Shown here in pieces: positions 18,641-28,862 of a stretch of DNA of 64,000 nucleotides (its first letter is position 1; the number at the start of each line of letters is the position of its first letter). A program made the position numbers and the translations under genes. Below the pieces are notes generated by a model. The model was not told where the DNA came from and made no database searches. It saw nothing but the letters and a program-made list of their open reading frames with translations. Source of the DNA: Sideroxydans sp. (GTDB lineage: Bacteria; Pseudomonadota; Gammaproteobacteria; Burkholderiales; Gallionellaceae); assembly GCA_029850585.1 (NCBI GenBank), contig JARCRQ010000093.1:1-64000 (forward strand). The letters run 5' to 3'.

Positions 18641-19342
18641 ATGATTGCAGTGGTTGATTACGGCATGGGTAATTTGCGCTCGGTGGAACAAGCCTTGCGC
18701 CATGTTGCACCCGATGCCAGCATTGTTGTGACTGATGATGCCAAGGTGATTGCTAACGCTTCACGCGTGGTGTTTCCGGGGCAGGGTGCGATGCCCGATT
18801 GTATGCGCGAGCTGGATAGTCGCAATTTGCGCGAGGCGGTGTTGCAAGCCGCGCGCAGCAAGCCTTTTTTAGGGATTTGTATCGGCTTGCAAATGCTGTT
18901 TGAGCATAGCGAAGAAGGCGATGTGGCGGGCTTGGGACTGTTGGCAGGTCGTGTGTCACGGTTCGCACATGGCTTGCAAGACGCGCAAGGCAATCGCCTC
19001 AAGGTGCCGCATATGGGTTGGAATCAAGTCCATCAGAAAAATCATCGCCTAGGCGATGGCTCGTTTGCTCTTTCCCCCGCAAGCGGGGGAAAGTTGGATA
19101 GAGGGATGTCGAACAGCCACGCGCTGTGGAACGGCATTGCGCAAGACGCGCGCTTTTATTATGTACACAGTTATTTTGTGCAGCCTGATGATGCGAGCTT
19201 GATACAAGCGACCAGTGATTACCCGCAGCCGTTTGTGTGTGCGGTGGCGCAAGAAAACTTATTTGCGGTGCAGTTTCATCCAGAAAAGAGCCATGCCGCT
19301 GGCTTGCAGTTGTTACAAAACTTTACTCAGTGGAATCCTTAA
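18641..19342 (+). CDS. hisH: Imidazole glycerol phosphate synthase subunit HisH, with an in-frame palindromic insertion
   Basis: VDYGMGNLRSVEQAL, PFLGICIGLQMLFE, VPHMGWNQVH, QFHPEKS; extra RLGDGSFALSPASGGKLDRGMSNS. Confidence 0.95.
   Translation: MIAVVDYGMGNLRSVEQALRHVAPDASIVVTDDAKVIANASRVVFPGQGAMPDCMRELDSRNLREAVLQAARSKPFLGICIGLQMLFEHSEEGDVAGLGLLAGRVSRFAHGLQDAQGNRLKVPHMGWNQVHQKNHRLGDGSFALSPASGGKLDRGMSNSHALWNGIAQDARFYYVHSYFVQPDDASLIQATSDYPQPFVCAVAQENLFAVQFHPEKSHAAGLQLLQNFTQWNP
19070..19093. repeat. Perfect palindrome ctttcccccgc-aa-gcgggggaaag inside hisH
   Basis: 11-bp arms read directly. Confidence 0.9.
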
Positions 19343-19352
19343 GGCTTGCCAT

Positions 19353-19471
19353 AAAATCGGAATTTCGTCGCGATGCGGTGTTGCTCACAAAAAATTATTC
19401 CTTACATATTAAAATATGCCGCGTCACAATTTTTTGTTCGCGCCTTGCCTAGCTTAGAAATTCCGATTTTA
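19353..19471. repeat. Intergenic palindromic element, copy R1 (hisH-hisA)
   Basis: Outer arms AAAATCGGAATTTC/GAAATTCCGATTTT; inner aaaaaatt...aattttttg; core shared with R2-R5. Confidence 0.88.
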
Positions 19472-19503
19472 AGAACTTTCTTTTAATTTTTAACTTTACG
19501 ACC

Positions 19504-20265
19504 ATGCTCATTATTCCTGCGATTGACTTAAAAGACGGTAACTGTGTGCGCCTCAAACAAGGCGAGATGGAAGGCGCGACAGTATTTTCAGACGACCCCG
19601 CCGCGATGGCGAAACATTGGTTGGCGCAAGGCGCGCGCCGTTTGCATCTGGTTGACTTAAACGGCGCGTTTGCGGGCAAACCCAAAAATGAAGCAGCGGT
19701 GCGCAGCATTGTCGCAGCCGTTGGACAAGATGTACCGGTACAACTCGGTGGCGGCATCCGCGATTTGGCGACCATCGAGCGTTATCTCGATTTGGGTATT
19801 ACTTACATTATTGTCGGCACGGCTGCGGTCAAAGTGCCAGGCTTTTTGCACGAAGCGTGCGATGCATTTCCGGGTCACATCATGGTCGGATTGGATGCCA
19901 AAGACGGCAAAGTCGCGGTGGATGGTTGGTCAAAACTGACTGGGCATGACGTGGGAGATTTGGCGAAACGCTTTGAAGACTACGGTGTGGAAGCGATTAT
20001 TTATACTGACATTGGCCGCGACGGCATGATGGGCGGCGTAAACATTCCGGCTACGGTTGAGTTGGCGCGCCCACTGCGCGTGCCAGTGATTGCCAGCGGC
20101 GGCGTGACTAATTTGGATGACGTGCGCGCCCTCGCAGCGGTCTATCAAGAAGGTATCACGGGTGTGATTACGGGTCGCGCGATTTACGAAGGCACGCTGG
20201 ATTTACGCGCCGCGCAAGCCTTGGCGGACGAACTTACGCCGATCAAACTTTCTACGCTGCGTTAA
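19504..20265 (+). CDS. hisA: Phosphoribosylformimino-5-aminoimidazole carboxamide ribotide isomerase
   Basis: [37 protein letters not shown]. Confidence 0.96.
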   Translation: MLIIPAIDLKDGNCVRLKQGEMEGATVFSDDPAAMAKHWLAQGARRLHLVDLNGAFAGKPKNEAAVRSIVAAVGQDVPVQLGGGIRDLATIERYLDLGITYIIVGTAAVKVPGFLHEACDAFPGHIMVGLDAKDGKVAVDGWSKLTGHDVGDLAKRFEDYGVEAIIYTDIGRDGMMGGVNIPATVELARPLRVPVIASGGVTNLDDVRALAAVYQEGITGVITGRAIYEGTLDLRAAQALADELTPIKLSTLR

Positions 20266-20267
20266 TC

Positions 20268-21026
20268 ATGCTGGCTAAACGTATCATTCCCTGTTTGGAC
20301 GTGACCGCTGGACGCGTGGTGAAAGGCGTGAGTTTTGTTTCGCTGCGCGACGCGGGTGACCCTGTCGAAATCGCCAAACGCTATGATGCGCAAGGCGCGG
20401 ACGAGCTGACTTTTTTGGACATCACCGCCAGCTCGGATGACCGAGGCATTATTTTTCGCATCATCGAGCAAGTCGCCTCGCAAGTGTTTATTCCGCTGAC
20501 GGTCGGCGGTGGCGTGCGCGAAGTGAATGACGTGCGCAATCTGCTCAACGCGGGTGCGGATAAAGTCAGCATGAACACGCAGGCGGTGGTCAATCCGCAA
20601 CTGGTTGCCGATGCCGCAGCGCGCTATGGTTCGCAATGTATTGTGGTGGCGATTGACGCAAAACAAGTCGCACCAAATCGTTGGGAAGTTTTTACCCACG
20701 GTGGTCGCAAGGCGACAGGTTTGGACGTAGTGGCATGGGCAAAAAATATGCAGGGCTTAGGCGCGGGCGAAATTTTGCTGACCAGCATGGACTGCGATGG
20801 ACAGAAAAAAGGCTTTGATTTAGCACTCACGCGCGCTGTCACCGACGCGTTAGAAATCCCCGTTATCGCCAGCGGTGGCGTAGGCAATTTGCAGCATTTA
20901 GCCGACGGCGTAAAACTGGGCGGCGCGGATGCGGTGTTGGCGGCGAGCATTTTTCACTTTGGTGAATACACCGTGCCACAAGCTAAGCGTTTCATGGCAG
21001 AACAAGGGATTGAGGTGCGGCTGTGA
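20268..21026 (+). CDS. hisF: Imidazole glycerol phosphate synthase subunit HisF
   Basis: [39 protein letters not shown]. Confidence 0.97.
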   Translation: MLAKRIIPCLDVTAGRVVKGVSFVSLRDAGDPVEIAKRYDAQGADELTFLDITASSDDRGIIFRIIEQVASQVFIPLTVGGGVREVNDVRNLLNAGADKVSMNTQAVVNPQLVADAAARYGSQCIVVAIDAKQVAPNRWEVFTHGGRKATGLDVVAWAKNMQGLGAGEILLTSMDCDGQKKGFDLALTRAVTDALEIPVIASGGVGNLQHLADGVKLGGADAVLAASIFHFGEYTVPQAKRFMAEQGIEVRL

Positions 21027-21412
21027 GCGACGTTTGGCTAAATAAAATTAACTGGTCGGATGACGGGCTCGTGCCTGCGATTGCGCAAGATGCAGCGACA
21101 GGGCGGGTGTTGATGGTGGCGTGGATGAACCGCGATGCCTTGCGTTTAACCTATGAAAAAAACCAAGCTGTGTATTGGTCACGCTCGCGTAAAAAACTGT
21201 GGCACAAAGGCGAAGAGTCGGGACACTTTCAAGTTGTGCAAGAAATCCGTATGGACTGCGATGCCGATGTGATTTTGTTGCAAATCGAACAGCAGGGCGG
21301 CATTGCTTGCCATACGGGACGCGAAAGTTGTTTCTTTAGTAAATTGACAAATGGCGTGTGGACTGAGGTCGATGCGGTGTTGAAAAACCCAGACGAGATT
21401 TATAAAAAATGA
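21023..21412 (+). CDS. hisI: Phosphoribosyl-AMP cyclohydrolase
   Basis: [40 protein letters not shown]. Confidence 0.96.
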   Translation: MSDVWLNKINWSDDGLVPAIAQDAATGRVLMVAWMNRDALRLTYEKNQAVYWSRSRKKLWHKGEESGHFQVVQEIRMDCDADVILLQIEQQGGIACHTGRESCFFSKLTNGVWTEVDAVLKNPDEIYKK

Positions 21413-21729
21413 ATGACACTTTGCAACGCTTAACCAAGACGCTCGCTGCACGCAAAACGGCCGCGCCTGACAGCTCGTATGTGGCGAAATTATTCAGCAA
21501 AGGCGAAGACGCAATCCTGAAAAAAGTCATCGAAGAAGCGGGCGAAGTATTGCTGGCAAGCAAAGAGGGCGATGCGCAACATTTAGTTTATGAAGTCGCC
21601 GATTTATGGTTTCACAGCATGGTGTTATTGGCGCACCACGGCTTGAGCGCGCAAGATGTGTTGAACGAATTAGCGCGCCGCGAAGGCTTGTCGGGCATCG
21701 TCGAAAAAGCCAGCCGAGCCAAAGAGTAA
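21409..21729 (+). CDS. hisE: Phosphoribosyl-ATP diphosphatase
   Basis: [30 protein letters not shown]. Confidence 0.95.
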   Translation: MNDTLQRLTKTLAARKTAAPDSSYVAKLFSKGEDAILKKVIEEAGEVLLASKEGDAQHLVYEVADLWFHSMVLLAHHGLSAQDVLNELARREGLSGIVEKASRAKE

Positions 21730-21742
21730 AAAAGGAGTAAAG

Positions 21743-22090
21743 ATGAGCGACTGCCTGTTTTGCAAAATTATTCGCGGCGACATTCCGAGCCGTAAAGTTT
21801 ACGAAGACGAGGACGTTTACGCGTTTCACGACATCCATCCTGCCGCCCCCGTGCATTTTATGTTGATACCAAAATTACATTTGGATTCACTGGCGCAAGC
21901 GGAACAAAAACACGCGGCGTTGCTGGGTAAGATGTTGCTGTTAGCACCCAAGTTGGCATTGGCGCAAGGCTTGGAGAATGGCTTTCGCACCGTAATAAAC
22001 ACGGGCAAAGGCGGCGGTCAGGAAGTGTTTCATTTGCATATACACGTCATAGGCGGCGGGAATCTCCCGCCTATGGTAAAGCGCAGTTAA
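21743..22090 (+). CDS. HIT-family (HinT-like) protein
   Basis: [28 protein letters not shown] ... [13 protein letters not shown]. Confidence 0.93.
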   Translation: MSDCLFCKIIRGDIPSRKVYEDEDVYAFHDIHPAAPVHFMLIPKLHLDSLAQAEQKHAALLGKMLLLAPKLALAQGLENGFRTVINTGKGGGQEVFHLHIHVIGGGNLPPMVKRS

Positions 22091-22110
22091 TTATTTTTAA
22101 GGAGAGCGTC

Positions 22111-22332
22111 ATGGGTTCATTCAGCATTTGGCATTGGTTGATTGTGTTGTTGGTGATTGTGCTGATTTTTGGTACGAAAAAACTGCGCAACATTGGTAGT
22201 GATTTGGGTGGTGCGGTAAAGGGCTTTAAGGAAGGGATGAAGTCTGAAACAGATGCGCCTAAGCAAGTTGACAATCAACACGCTTCGACCATCGAAGGCG
22301 AAGTCAAAGACAAAAATTCTACACACGGTTAA
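22111..22332 (+). CDS. tatA: Sec-independent translocase TatA
   Basis: [43 protein letters not shown]. Confidence 0.96.
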   Translation: MGSFSIWHWLIVLLVIVLIFGTKKLRNIGSDLGGAVKGFKEGMKSETDAPKQVDNQHASTIEGEVKDKNSTHG

Positions 22333-22357
22333 GTCACGATTTAGTTCGTGTTAGAAC

Positions 22358-22693
22358 ATGTTTGAATTTAGCTTTTCAGAGTTGATGGTGGTGATGGTCG
22401 TCGCATTAGTCGTCATCGGGCCCGAGCGTCTGCCTAAAGTGGCGCGCACGCTAGGGCTGCTGTGGGGACGCGCGCAACGCTATGTACATGGCGTGCGCGC
22501 CGACATCGAGCGCGATTTAGCGGTTGCCGAGTTTCAACAGCTCAAAGCCAAAGTGCAGGCAGAAGCAGATGCAGCGCAACAGGCAGTACAGTCGCTAGAC
22601 CACACTCTCTCCTCGCAAGCGCAGCAACTCAAGCAAGACATCGCCGCCTTAGAGCAGCCCGCCCCACCTTCACCTAAGTCACCCCCCGCATGA
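22358..22693 (+). CDS. tatB: Sec-independent translocase TatB
   Basis: MFEFSFSELMVVMVVALVVIGPERLPKVARTLG. Confidence 0.95.
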   Translation: MFEFSFSELMVVMVVALVVIGPERLPKVARTLGLLWGRAQRYVHGVRADIERDLAVAEFQQLKAKVQAEADAAQQAVQSLDHTLSSQAQQLKQDIAALEQPAPPSPKSPPA

Positions 22694-23409
22694 CCACCAC
22701 GGAAAGTTTCATCGCACATTTGTTGGAGTTGCGCACCCGCTTGCTGCACTCGGTGGTGGCGTTGCTGTTGGTGTTTATCGGCTTAATGCCGTGGGCGGCA
22801 AATCTGTACACTTGGTTGGCGCATCCGCTGTTAGCCAAGCTACCCAAAGGTGCGCAGATGATTGCCACCGATGTCACCACGCCGTTTTTCGTGCCGCTCA
22901 AAGTGGCAATGATGGCGGCATTTTTAATCGCGCTGCCCTACATCCTCTATCAAATCTGGCGATTCGTCGCACCCGGTTTATACGCACACGAAAAGCGGTT
23001 GGTGTGGCCGTTGATTTTTGCCAGCACGCTATTATTTTTTTGCGGCATGGCGTTCGCCTACTTTGCGGTTTTTCCTATCGTGTTCGGCTTCATCACTGCC
23101 AGCGCCCCCGAAGGCGTAGCGGTGATGACTGACATCGACAAGTATTTGAGCTTCGTGATGGGTATGTTTATGGCGTTTGGGGTGACCTTCCAAGTGCCCG
23201 TTGCGGTGGTAATTTTGGTGCGCATGGGCTGGGTGACGGTCGAAAAGCTGCGCGACATTCGCCGCTACGTTATCGTCGGCGCGTTCATCGTGGGCGCAAT
23301 TTTCACCCCGCCCGACGTGGTCTCGCAGTTCATGTTAGCGATGCCGCTGTGGTTGCTATATGAAGCGGGCATCATGGTGGCAAGCTGGACACGCCCTAAA
23401 GTCGTCTAA
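22690..23409 (+). CDS. tatC: Sec-independent translocase TatC
   Basis: SFIAHLLELRTRLLHS ... EGVAVMTDIDKYLSFVMGMFMAFGVTFQVPV. Confidence 0.96.
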   Translation: MTTTESFIAHLLELRTRLLHSVVALLLVFIGLMPWAANLYTWLAHPLLAKLPKGAQMIATDVTTPFFVPLKVAMMAAFLIALPYILYQIWRFVAPGLYAHEKRLVWPLIFASTLLFFCGMAFAYFAVFPIVFGFITASAPEGVAVMTDIDKYLSFVMGMFMAFGVTFQVPVAVVILVRMGWVTVEKLRDIRRYVIVGAFIVGAIFTPPDVVSQFMLAMPLWLLYEAGIMVASWTRPKVV

Positions 23410-23507
23410 GCAGAACGCGTTAGCGGCTTAATTGCCGTGCCAAAACAGCGAAGGTGTTGCGCCACAAATCCCCTATACTTCGCGCGCTTAAAAATAAAGG
23501 AACGATG

Positions 23508-23987
23508 ATGAAAACCCAATACTTACTTGCTTTACTGTGTGTTGTGCCACTGTTGGCACATGCCGAGTTGTATAAACAAGTGGATGCCGATGGGCACGTG
23601 ACTTACTCCAGCGCACCAATAAAGGGCGGTAAAAAAATTTATTTAGAACCGCTGCCCACCATGCAGCCCTTAGCCAAAACGCGTAGCAACAGTCCGAGCA
23701 GCTTCCCCAAAGTAGATGACAATGTGCAAAAAGGTCGCGACGACACGCGCCGTAAAATTTTGCAAGATGAGTTAGCTACCGAGCAAAAACTCCTCGCAGA
23801 AGCCCGCCAAAATCAGGCAAAAGCCGAAGATCAACCACAAGGTAATTTTGTGGCAAATGGTAAATCTAGACACAACGAAGCAGTCGCACAAGAGTATGCA
23901 GACAACCTCGCCAAGCAAAACGAGCAAGTTTCGTTGCATCAAAAAAATATCGACGCGTTAAATGCTGAATTGGCGAAATTAAAGTAA
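23508..23987 (+). CDS. DUF4124-like secreted protein
   Basis: Signal peptide then ELYKQVDADGHVTYSSAPIKGGKKI. Confidence 0.8.
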   Translation: MKTQYLLALLCVVPLLAHAELYKQVDADGHVTYSSAPIKGGKKIYLEPLPTMQPLAKTRSNSPSSFPKVDDNVQKGRDDTRRKILQDELATEQKLLAEARQNQAKAEDQPQGNFVANGKSRHNEAVAQEYADNLAKQNEQVSLHQKNIDALNAELAKLK

Positions 23988-24026
23988 TACTATTCATGGC
24001 ATGGAACGTGCTTTCTAATTAGCATC

Positions 24027-25061
24027 ATGCCTAATACCCTCCCCCTCACCTTTGAAAGCCTGTCCACCGCGATTGTTCTGGTGGACAACCAGGCGCGCAT
24101 CGCCTACCTCAACCCTGCTGCCGAAAATTTATTCGAGCTGAGTCGCACCCAGCTACTCGGTCACGCCGTGTTACAGGTGTTCACTCATACCGAGCAACTC
24201 GCCAGTGCCATGCAGCAAGCCTTGCACGCTCGCGCCAGTTTTATCGAGCACGACATGCTGCTAGGCACACCCGCGCAGACCAAACTGCATCTGCGTTGCG
24301 CGGCGACCCCACTCGATACACAAGGCTTGTTGCTGGAGTTTCATTTGATGGATCGCACCCTCAAACTGGCGCGCGAAGAGCAGATGTTGGATCAGACTCA
24401 AGCGAATCGTTTGTTGCTGCGCAACCTCGCGCACGAGATTAAAAATCCACTCGGCGGGATACGCGGCGCGGCGCAATTATTGGAACAAGAATTCGACAAA
24501 CCCGCCTTGCGTGAATACACCCAAGTCATCATTCAAGAGGCGGATCGCTTGCGCGGCTTGATGGAAAAATTGCTCACGCCGCAAACCCGTGTGCAACACA
24601 GTGCAGTGAATATCCACGAAGTATTAGAGCGCGTGCGCAGCGTGGTACTGGCGGAATTGCCCGATGGTTTAAGCATTCAACGCGATTACGACATCAGCTT
24701 GCCGCCGCTGATAGGCGACAAAGAACAGCTTATCCAAGTGATGCTCAACATTGTGCGCAACGCCGCGCAAGCCATGGGTGGCTGCGGCAGCATCATTTTG
24801 CGCACCCGTATCGCGCGACAAATTACGCTGATACGCCGTCGTCATCGCCTAGCGATTTTGGTTGAAATTATCGACAACGGTCCTGGCATCGCCGCCGAAT
24901 TACGCGACACCATTTTTTATCCGCTGGTATCTGGACGCGCCGATGGACATGGCTTAGGTCTGACGCTGGCGCAAGATTTTGTCAGCCAACATCAGGGCAC
25001 GATTGCTTTTGAAAGCGAAGTCGGACGGACCTGTTTTAGCGTCATGCTGCCCTTGCCTTAA
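24027..25061 (+). CDS. glnL: Nitrogen regulation sensor histidine kinase NtrB
   Basis: PAS domain, NLAHEIKNPLGGIRGAAQLL; followed by NtrC. Confidence 0.93.
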   Translation: MPNTLPLTFESLSTAIVLVDNQARIAYLNPAAENLFELSRTQLLGHAVLQVFTHTEQLASAMQQALHARASFIEHDMLLGTPAQTKLHLRCAATPLDTQGLLLEFHLMDRTLKLAREEQMLDQTQANRLLLRNLAHEIKNPLGGIRGAAQLLEQEFDKPALREYTQVIIQEADRLRGLMEKLLTPQTRVQHSAVNIHEVLERVRSVVLAELPDGLSIQRDYDISLPPLIGDKEQLIQVMLNIVRNAAQAMGGCGSIILRTRIARQITLIRRRHRLAILVEIIDNGPGIAAELRDTIFYPLVSGRADGHGLGLTLAQDFVSQHQGTIAFESEVGRTCFSVMLPLP

Positions 25062-25095
25062 CCGCAAAGTTTTTGAATTTACCTAAGGATTTTTA

Positions 25096-26490
25096 ATGAA
25101 TTCAGTTTGGATTATTGACGACGATCGTTCGATACGTTGGGTGCTGGAAAAATCTTTGACGCGTGCGGAAATCGACTTCAAAAGTTTTCCGAGCGCGGAT
25201 GATGCGCTGCTCGAACTAAAACGCGGCGTGCCGCAAGTGGTGGTGAGCGACATCAAAATGCCAGGCAGTTCGGGCTTGGATTTTTTGCAGATATTGCATG
25301 AAAAATATCCGCTGATTCCCGTAATTATTATGACTGCGTATTCTGATCTAGACAGCGCGGTGTCAGCCTTTCAGGGCGGCGCGTTCGAGTATTTGCCTAA
25401 GCCTTTTGACATCAATCACGCGGTCGAACTCATCGTGCGCGCTTTGGCGCAAAGTCAGCGCAAAGCCAGTGAAGCTGAGGCGGCGGTGGTGTCTAAGGAT
25501 ATTTTGGGACAAGCCCCCGCCATGCAGGAAGTGTTTCGCGCCATTGGTCGCTTGGCGCAGTCGAATGCCACGGTGCTGATTAACGGCGAATCTGGCACGG
25601 GTAAAGAGCTAGTGGCGCAAGCCTTGCACCGCCATAGTGCGCGCGCCGCCCAGCCGTTTATCGCCATCAATACCGCCGCGATTCCTAAAGATTTATTGGA
25701 GTCCGAACTGTTTGGACATGAGCGCGGCGCGTTCACGGGTGCGGCCGCCACACGGCAAGGACGCTTTCAACAAGCCGAAGGCGGCACGTTATTTTTAGAT
25801 GAAATTGGCGACATGCCCGCCGAATTGCAAACGCGTTTATTGCGCGTGTTATCGGACGGCAGCTATTACCGCGTCGGCGGCCAACAACCCATCAAAGCCA
25901 ACGTGCGCATCATCACCGCGACCCACCAAGATTTAGAAGAACGCGTCAAACAAGGCTTGTTCCGCGAGGATTTATTCCACCGCTTAAACGTTATTCGCTT
26001 GCGCTTGCCGCCGCTACGCGAACGTCGCGAAGATATTCCCTTGTTAGCGAGTTTTTTCTTACAAAAAAGCGCGCGCGAATTGGCGGTGGCAGCGAAACAA
26101 TTTAGCGCGGCAACCTTGCAGCATCTGAGTCAGCAAGACTTCCCTGGCAACGTGCGCCAGCTAGAAAATTTATGTCATTGGTTGACCGTGATGACGCCGT
26201 CGCAAAGTATCGAAATATCAGATTTGCCGAATGAATGGCGCAGCGAAAGTGTCATCGTGGCGAGCGGCGATTGGAGCGAGCAGTTGGCACAACACGCCAC
26301 CAGCGCGTTGCAACGTGGCGACGAAGGCATCATGGACCACCTCACCCAGCAGTTTGAGCGCACCCTGATTTTGCAAGCCTTGCAACACACCCACGGCAGA
26401 CGCATCGAAGCCGCGACGCTGTTAGGCATAGGGCGCAATACCTTGACCAGAAAGATTCAGGAATTGGGGCTGGATAGCAAAGACGAATAA
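25096..26490 (+). CDS. glnG: Nitrogen regulation response regulator NtrC
   Basis: Receiver, sigma54 AAA (GESGTGKELVAQALH, GAFTGA) and Fis-type HTH domains. Confidence 0.95.
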   Translation: MNSVWIIDDDRSIRWVLEKSLTRAEIDFKSFPSADDALLELKRGVPQVVVSDIKMPGSSGLDFLQILHEKYPLIPVIIMTAYSDLDSAVSAFQGGAFEYLPKPFDINHAVELIVRALAQSQRKASEAEAAVVSKDILGQAPAMQEVFRAIGRLAQSNATVLINGESGTGKELVAQALHRHSARAAQPFIAINTAAIPKDLLESELFGHERGAFTGAAATRQGRFQQAEGGTLFLDEIGDMPAELQTRLLRVLSDGSYYRVGGQQPIKANVRIITATHQDLEERVKQGLFREDLFHRLNVIRLRLPPLRERREDIPLLASFFLQKSARELAVAAKQFSAATLQHLSQQDFPGNVRQLENLCHWLTVMTPSQSIEISDLPNEWRSESVIVASGDWSEQLAQHATSALQRGDEGIMDHLTQQFERTLILQALQHTHGRRIEAATLLGIGRNTLTRKIQELGLDSKDE

Positions 26491-27870
26491 TTAGCTTTGC
26501 AGTTTTTTCAGCAGCTTGTCGTGTATCCCGCCAAACCCGCCGTTGCTCATCACCAAAATTTGATCGCCTGATTGCGCCACTGCGGCGATGGCGTTAATCA
26601 GTTCGTTTAAATCATCTTTGACCACGGCTTTTTCACCTAATGGCGCAAGTGCTTCGCGCGCATCCCAGCCTAGGTTTCCTGCGTAGCAAAACACCCAATC
26701 GGCATCCTTCAAGCTGGCGGGTAACGCAGCTTTCATCACGCCTAATTTCATCGTATTCGAGCGCGGTTCTAGCACCGCCAAAATGCGCGCCGCACCGACT
26801 TTTTTGCGCAGCCCCGCCACGGTGGTGTCAATTGCCGTGGGGTGATGGGCGAAGTCGTCATAAACGGTAATACCGTTCACCGTGCCTTTGATTTCCATGC
26901 GCCGTTTGACGTTTTTGAATTCGGCAAGCGCGGCGAGACCTTGCGCGACGGGTACGCCGACATGGCGCGCTGCGGATAAGGCGGCGAGGGCGTTCATGCG
27001 ATTGTGTTCGCCCATTAAGTCCCAGTGCAACGTGCCTTGCGCGATACCGTTTAAGCTGACTAAGTTTTCGTCGTTGATATTCCAGCCTGCGTTGCTAACT
27101 CCCTCGCCCTTTGGGAGAGGGTTGGGGTGAGGGTTGCCGAACAATTCCACAGGAGTCCAGTAACCGCGTTTTAATACGCGTTGCAACGAATCTTCGCGAC
27201 CGTTGCAAACCACTAAACCGTGATTTGGCACGGTGCGTACCAGATGATGAAACTGCGTTTCAATCGCATTCAAATCAGCAAAAATATCGGCGTGATCGAA
27301 TTCGAGATTATTCAAAATCGCCGTGCGCGGATGGTAGTGAACGAACTTGGAACGCTTGTCGAAAAATGCGGTGTCGTATTCGTCGGCTTCAATCACGAAA
27401 AACGGCGACTCGGTAATGCGTGCCGAGATACCAAAATTTTCTGGCACGCCGCCGATGAGAAAACCGGGCGTTAAGCCTGCGTATTCCAATATCCATGCCA
27501 GCATCGAAGTCGTGGTGGTTTTGCCGTGCGTCCCCGCCACGCCCAGCACCCATTTATCGCGCAGCAAATTGTCCGACAACCATTGCGGCCCAGACGCGTA
27601 AGGCAGATTGCGATTGAGAATTTCTTCCATCAGCGGATTGCCGCGCGTCACCACATTGCCGATGACATACACGTCCGCATTCAGCGCAAGTTGCTCCACA
27701 CCAAAGCCTTCGATGAGTTCGATTCCTTGCGCTTCAAGCTGCGTACTCATAGGCGGATAAACGTTGGCATCGCAGCCCGTCACGCGATAACCCGCTTGCT
27801 TGGCAATCGCCGCGATACCGCCCATAAACGTGCCGCAAATGCCGAGGATGTGGATGTGTTTGCTCATCAA
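26491..27870 (-). CDS. mpl: UDP-N-acetylmuramate:L-alanyl-gamma-D-glutamyl-meso-diaminopimelate ligase, with in-frame repeat insertion
   Basis: HILGICGTFMGGIAAIAKQAGYRVTGCDANVYPPMSTQLEAQGI; GTHGKTTTTSMLAWILE; insertion NPHPNPLPKGEGVSN. Confidence 0.95.
   Translation of the reverse strand: MMSKHIHILGICGTFMGGIAAIAKQAGYRVTGCDANVYPPMSTQLEAQGIELIEGFGVEQLALNADVYVIGNVVTRGNPLMEEILNRNLPYASGPQWLSDNLLRDKWVLGVAGTHGKTTTTSMLAWILEYAGLTPGFLIGGVPENFGISARITESPFFVIEADEYDTAFFDKRSKFVHYHPRTAILNNLEFDHADIFADLNAIETQFHHLVRTVPNHGLVVCNGREDSLQRVLKRGYWTPVELFGNPHPNPLPKGEGVSNAGWNINDENLVSLNGIAQGTLHWDLMGEHNRMNALAALSAARHVGVPVAQGLAALAEFKNVKRRMEIKGTVNGITVYDDFAHHPTAIDTTVAGLRKKVGAARILAVLEPRSNTMKLGVMKAALPASLKDADWVFCYAGNLGWDAREALAPLGEKAVVKDDLNELINAIAAVAQSGDQILVMSNGGFGGIHDKLLKKLQS
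27098..27135 (-). repeat. Repeat element encoding NPHPNPLPKGEG in frame within mpl
   Basis: actccctcgccctttgggagagggttggggtgagggttgcc; homologous to 59257-59301. Confidence 0.88.
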
Positions 27871-27906
27871 AAATGTACCGCGAAAATTTATGTTTTAAGG
27901 GGGGAG

Positions 27907-28260
27907 CTAGGCTCGAAAAATAAAATATACCGCGCCCATCATGCACAGCGCGGCATACAGATAATCCCATTTCAGCGGCTGGTGCATATACAACACCGCG
28001 AACGGCACGAACACCAGCAGCGTGATGACTTCTTGCATGATTTTCAACTGTCCCAAGTCCATCACGCTATAGCCGATGCGATTCGCGGGCACTTGCAATA
28101 AATACTCGAACAGCGCGATGCCCCAACTCACCAACGCCGCCACATACCAAGGCGAGGTCGCGAAGTTTTTTAGATGCCCGTACCAAGCGAACGTCATAAA
28201 TAAATTGCTCACGGCAAGCATCAACGCCGTGAGCAATAAGGGGTGGGAGATTAGATTCAT
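27907..28260 (-). CDS. DMT-family (DUF486) membrane protein
   Basis: FMTFAWYGHLKN...EYLLQVPANRIGY...LGQLKIMQEVITLLVF. Confidence 0.9.
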   Translation of the reverse strand: MNLISHPLLLTALMLAVSNLFMTFAWYGHLKNFATSPWYVAALVSWGIALFEYLLQVPANRIGYSVMDLGQLKIMQEVITLLVFVPFAVLYMHQPLKWDYLYAALCMMGAVYFIFRA

Positions 28261-28269
28261 TTCCGACTG

Positions 28270-28320
28270 GCAAGCCGTAGGTGCAGATTAGCCGCAGAGC
28301 TTAATCTGCGCATACGTTTT
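28270..28320. repeat. REP-like palindrome (gcagattagccgcagagcttaatctgc)
   Basis: Inverted GCAGATTA/TAATCTGC between genes. Confidence 0.65.
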
Positions 28321-28783
28321 AGCGTACGCCCAACAATTCCACATCAAACACCAGCGTCGCATTAGGAGGAATCACCCCGCCCGCGCCGCGTGCGCCGTAG
28401 CCCATGTTGGCTGGAATAATCAGCGTGCGCTGACCGCCCACTTTCATGCCCGCGAAACCTTGATCCCAACCCTTAATCACATGACCCGCCCCCAATGGAA
28501 AATCGAACGGCTGACCGCGATCACGCGAACTGTCGAATTTTTTGCCTTTGTGTTCAAGCGCGGTTTCGTCGTACAACCAGCCCGTGTAATGCACCGAGAC
28601 ATCGTGTCCCGCAATCGCTTCCGCGCCCGTGCCTAATTTTGTGTCGTTCTTAATCAATTCGCTCATGCTGCCTTGCTCCATCGTAGGTTGAGAAATTGCG
28701 GCAGGTTTAGTGCACGCAGTAGTGAAAAAAACACTGGCGGATAACAAAATTGCCAGCGGTAAAAAAATGTTGCGGTGGTTCAT
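28319..28783 (-). CDS. FKBP-type peptidyl-prolyl cis-trans isomerase (lipoprotein)
   Basis: [11 protein letters not shown]...[33 protein letters not shown]. Confidence 0.93.
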   Translation of the reverse strand: MNHRNIFLPLAILLSASVFFTTACTKPAAISQPTMEQGSMSELIKNDTKLGTGAEAIAGHDVSVHYTGWLYDETALEHKGKKFDSSRDRGQPFDFPLGAGHVIKGWDQGFAGMKVGGQRTLIIPANMGYGARGAGGVIPPNATLVFDVELLGVR

Positions 28784-28862
28784 AAATAAGACTCCTTTAA
28801 TTACTTTCTGCGATTTTCGATTTCGGGACACCATTCGTCAGCGGGTGTTTGCATTTTAGATT

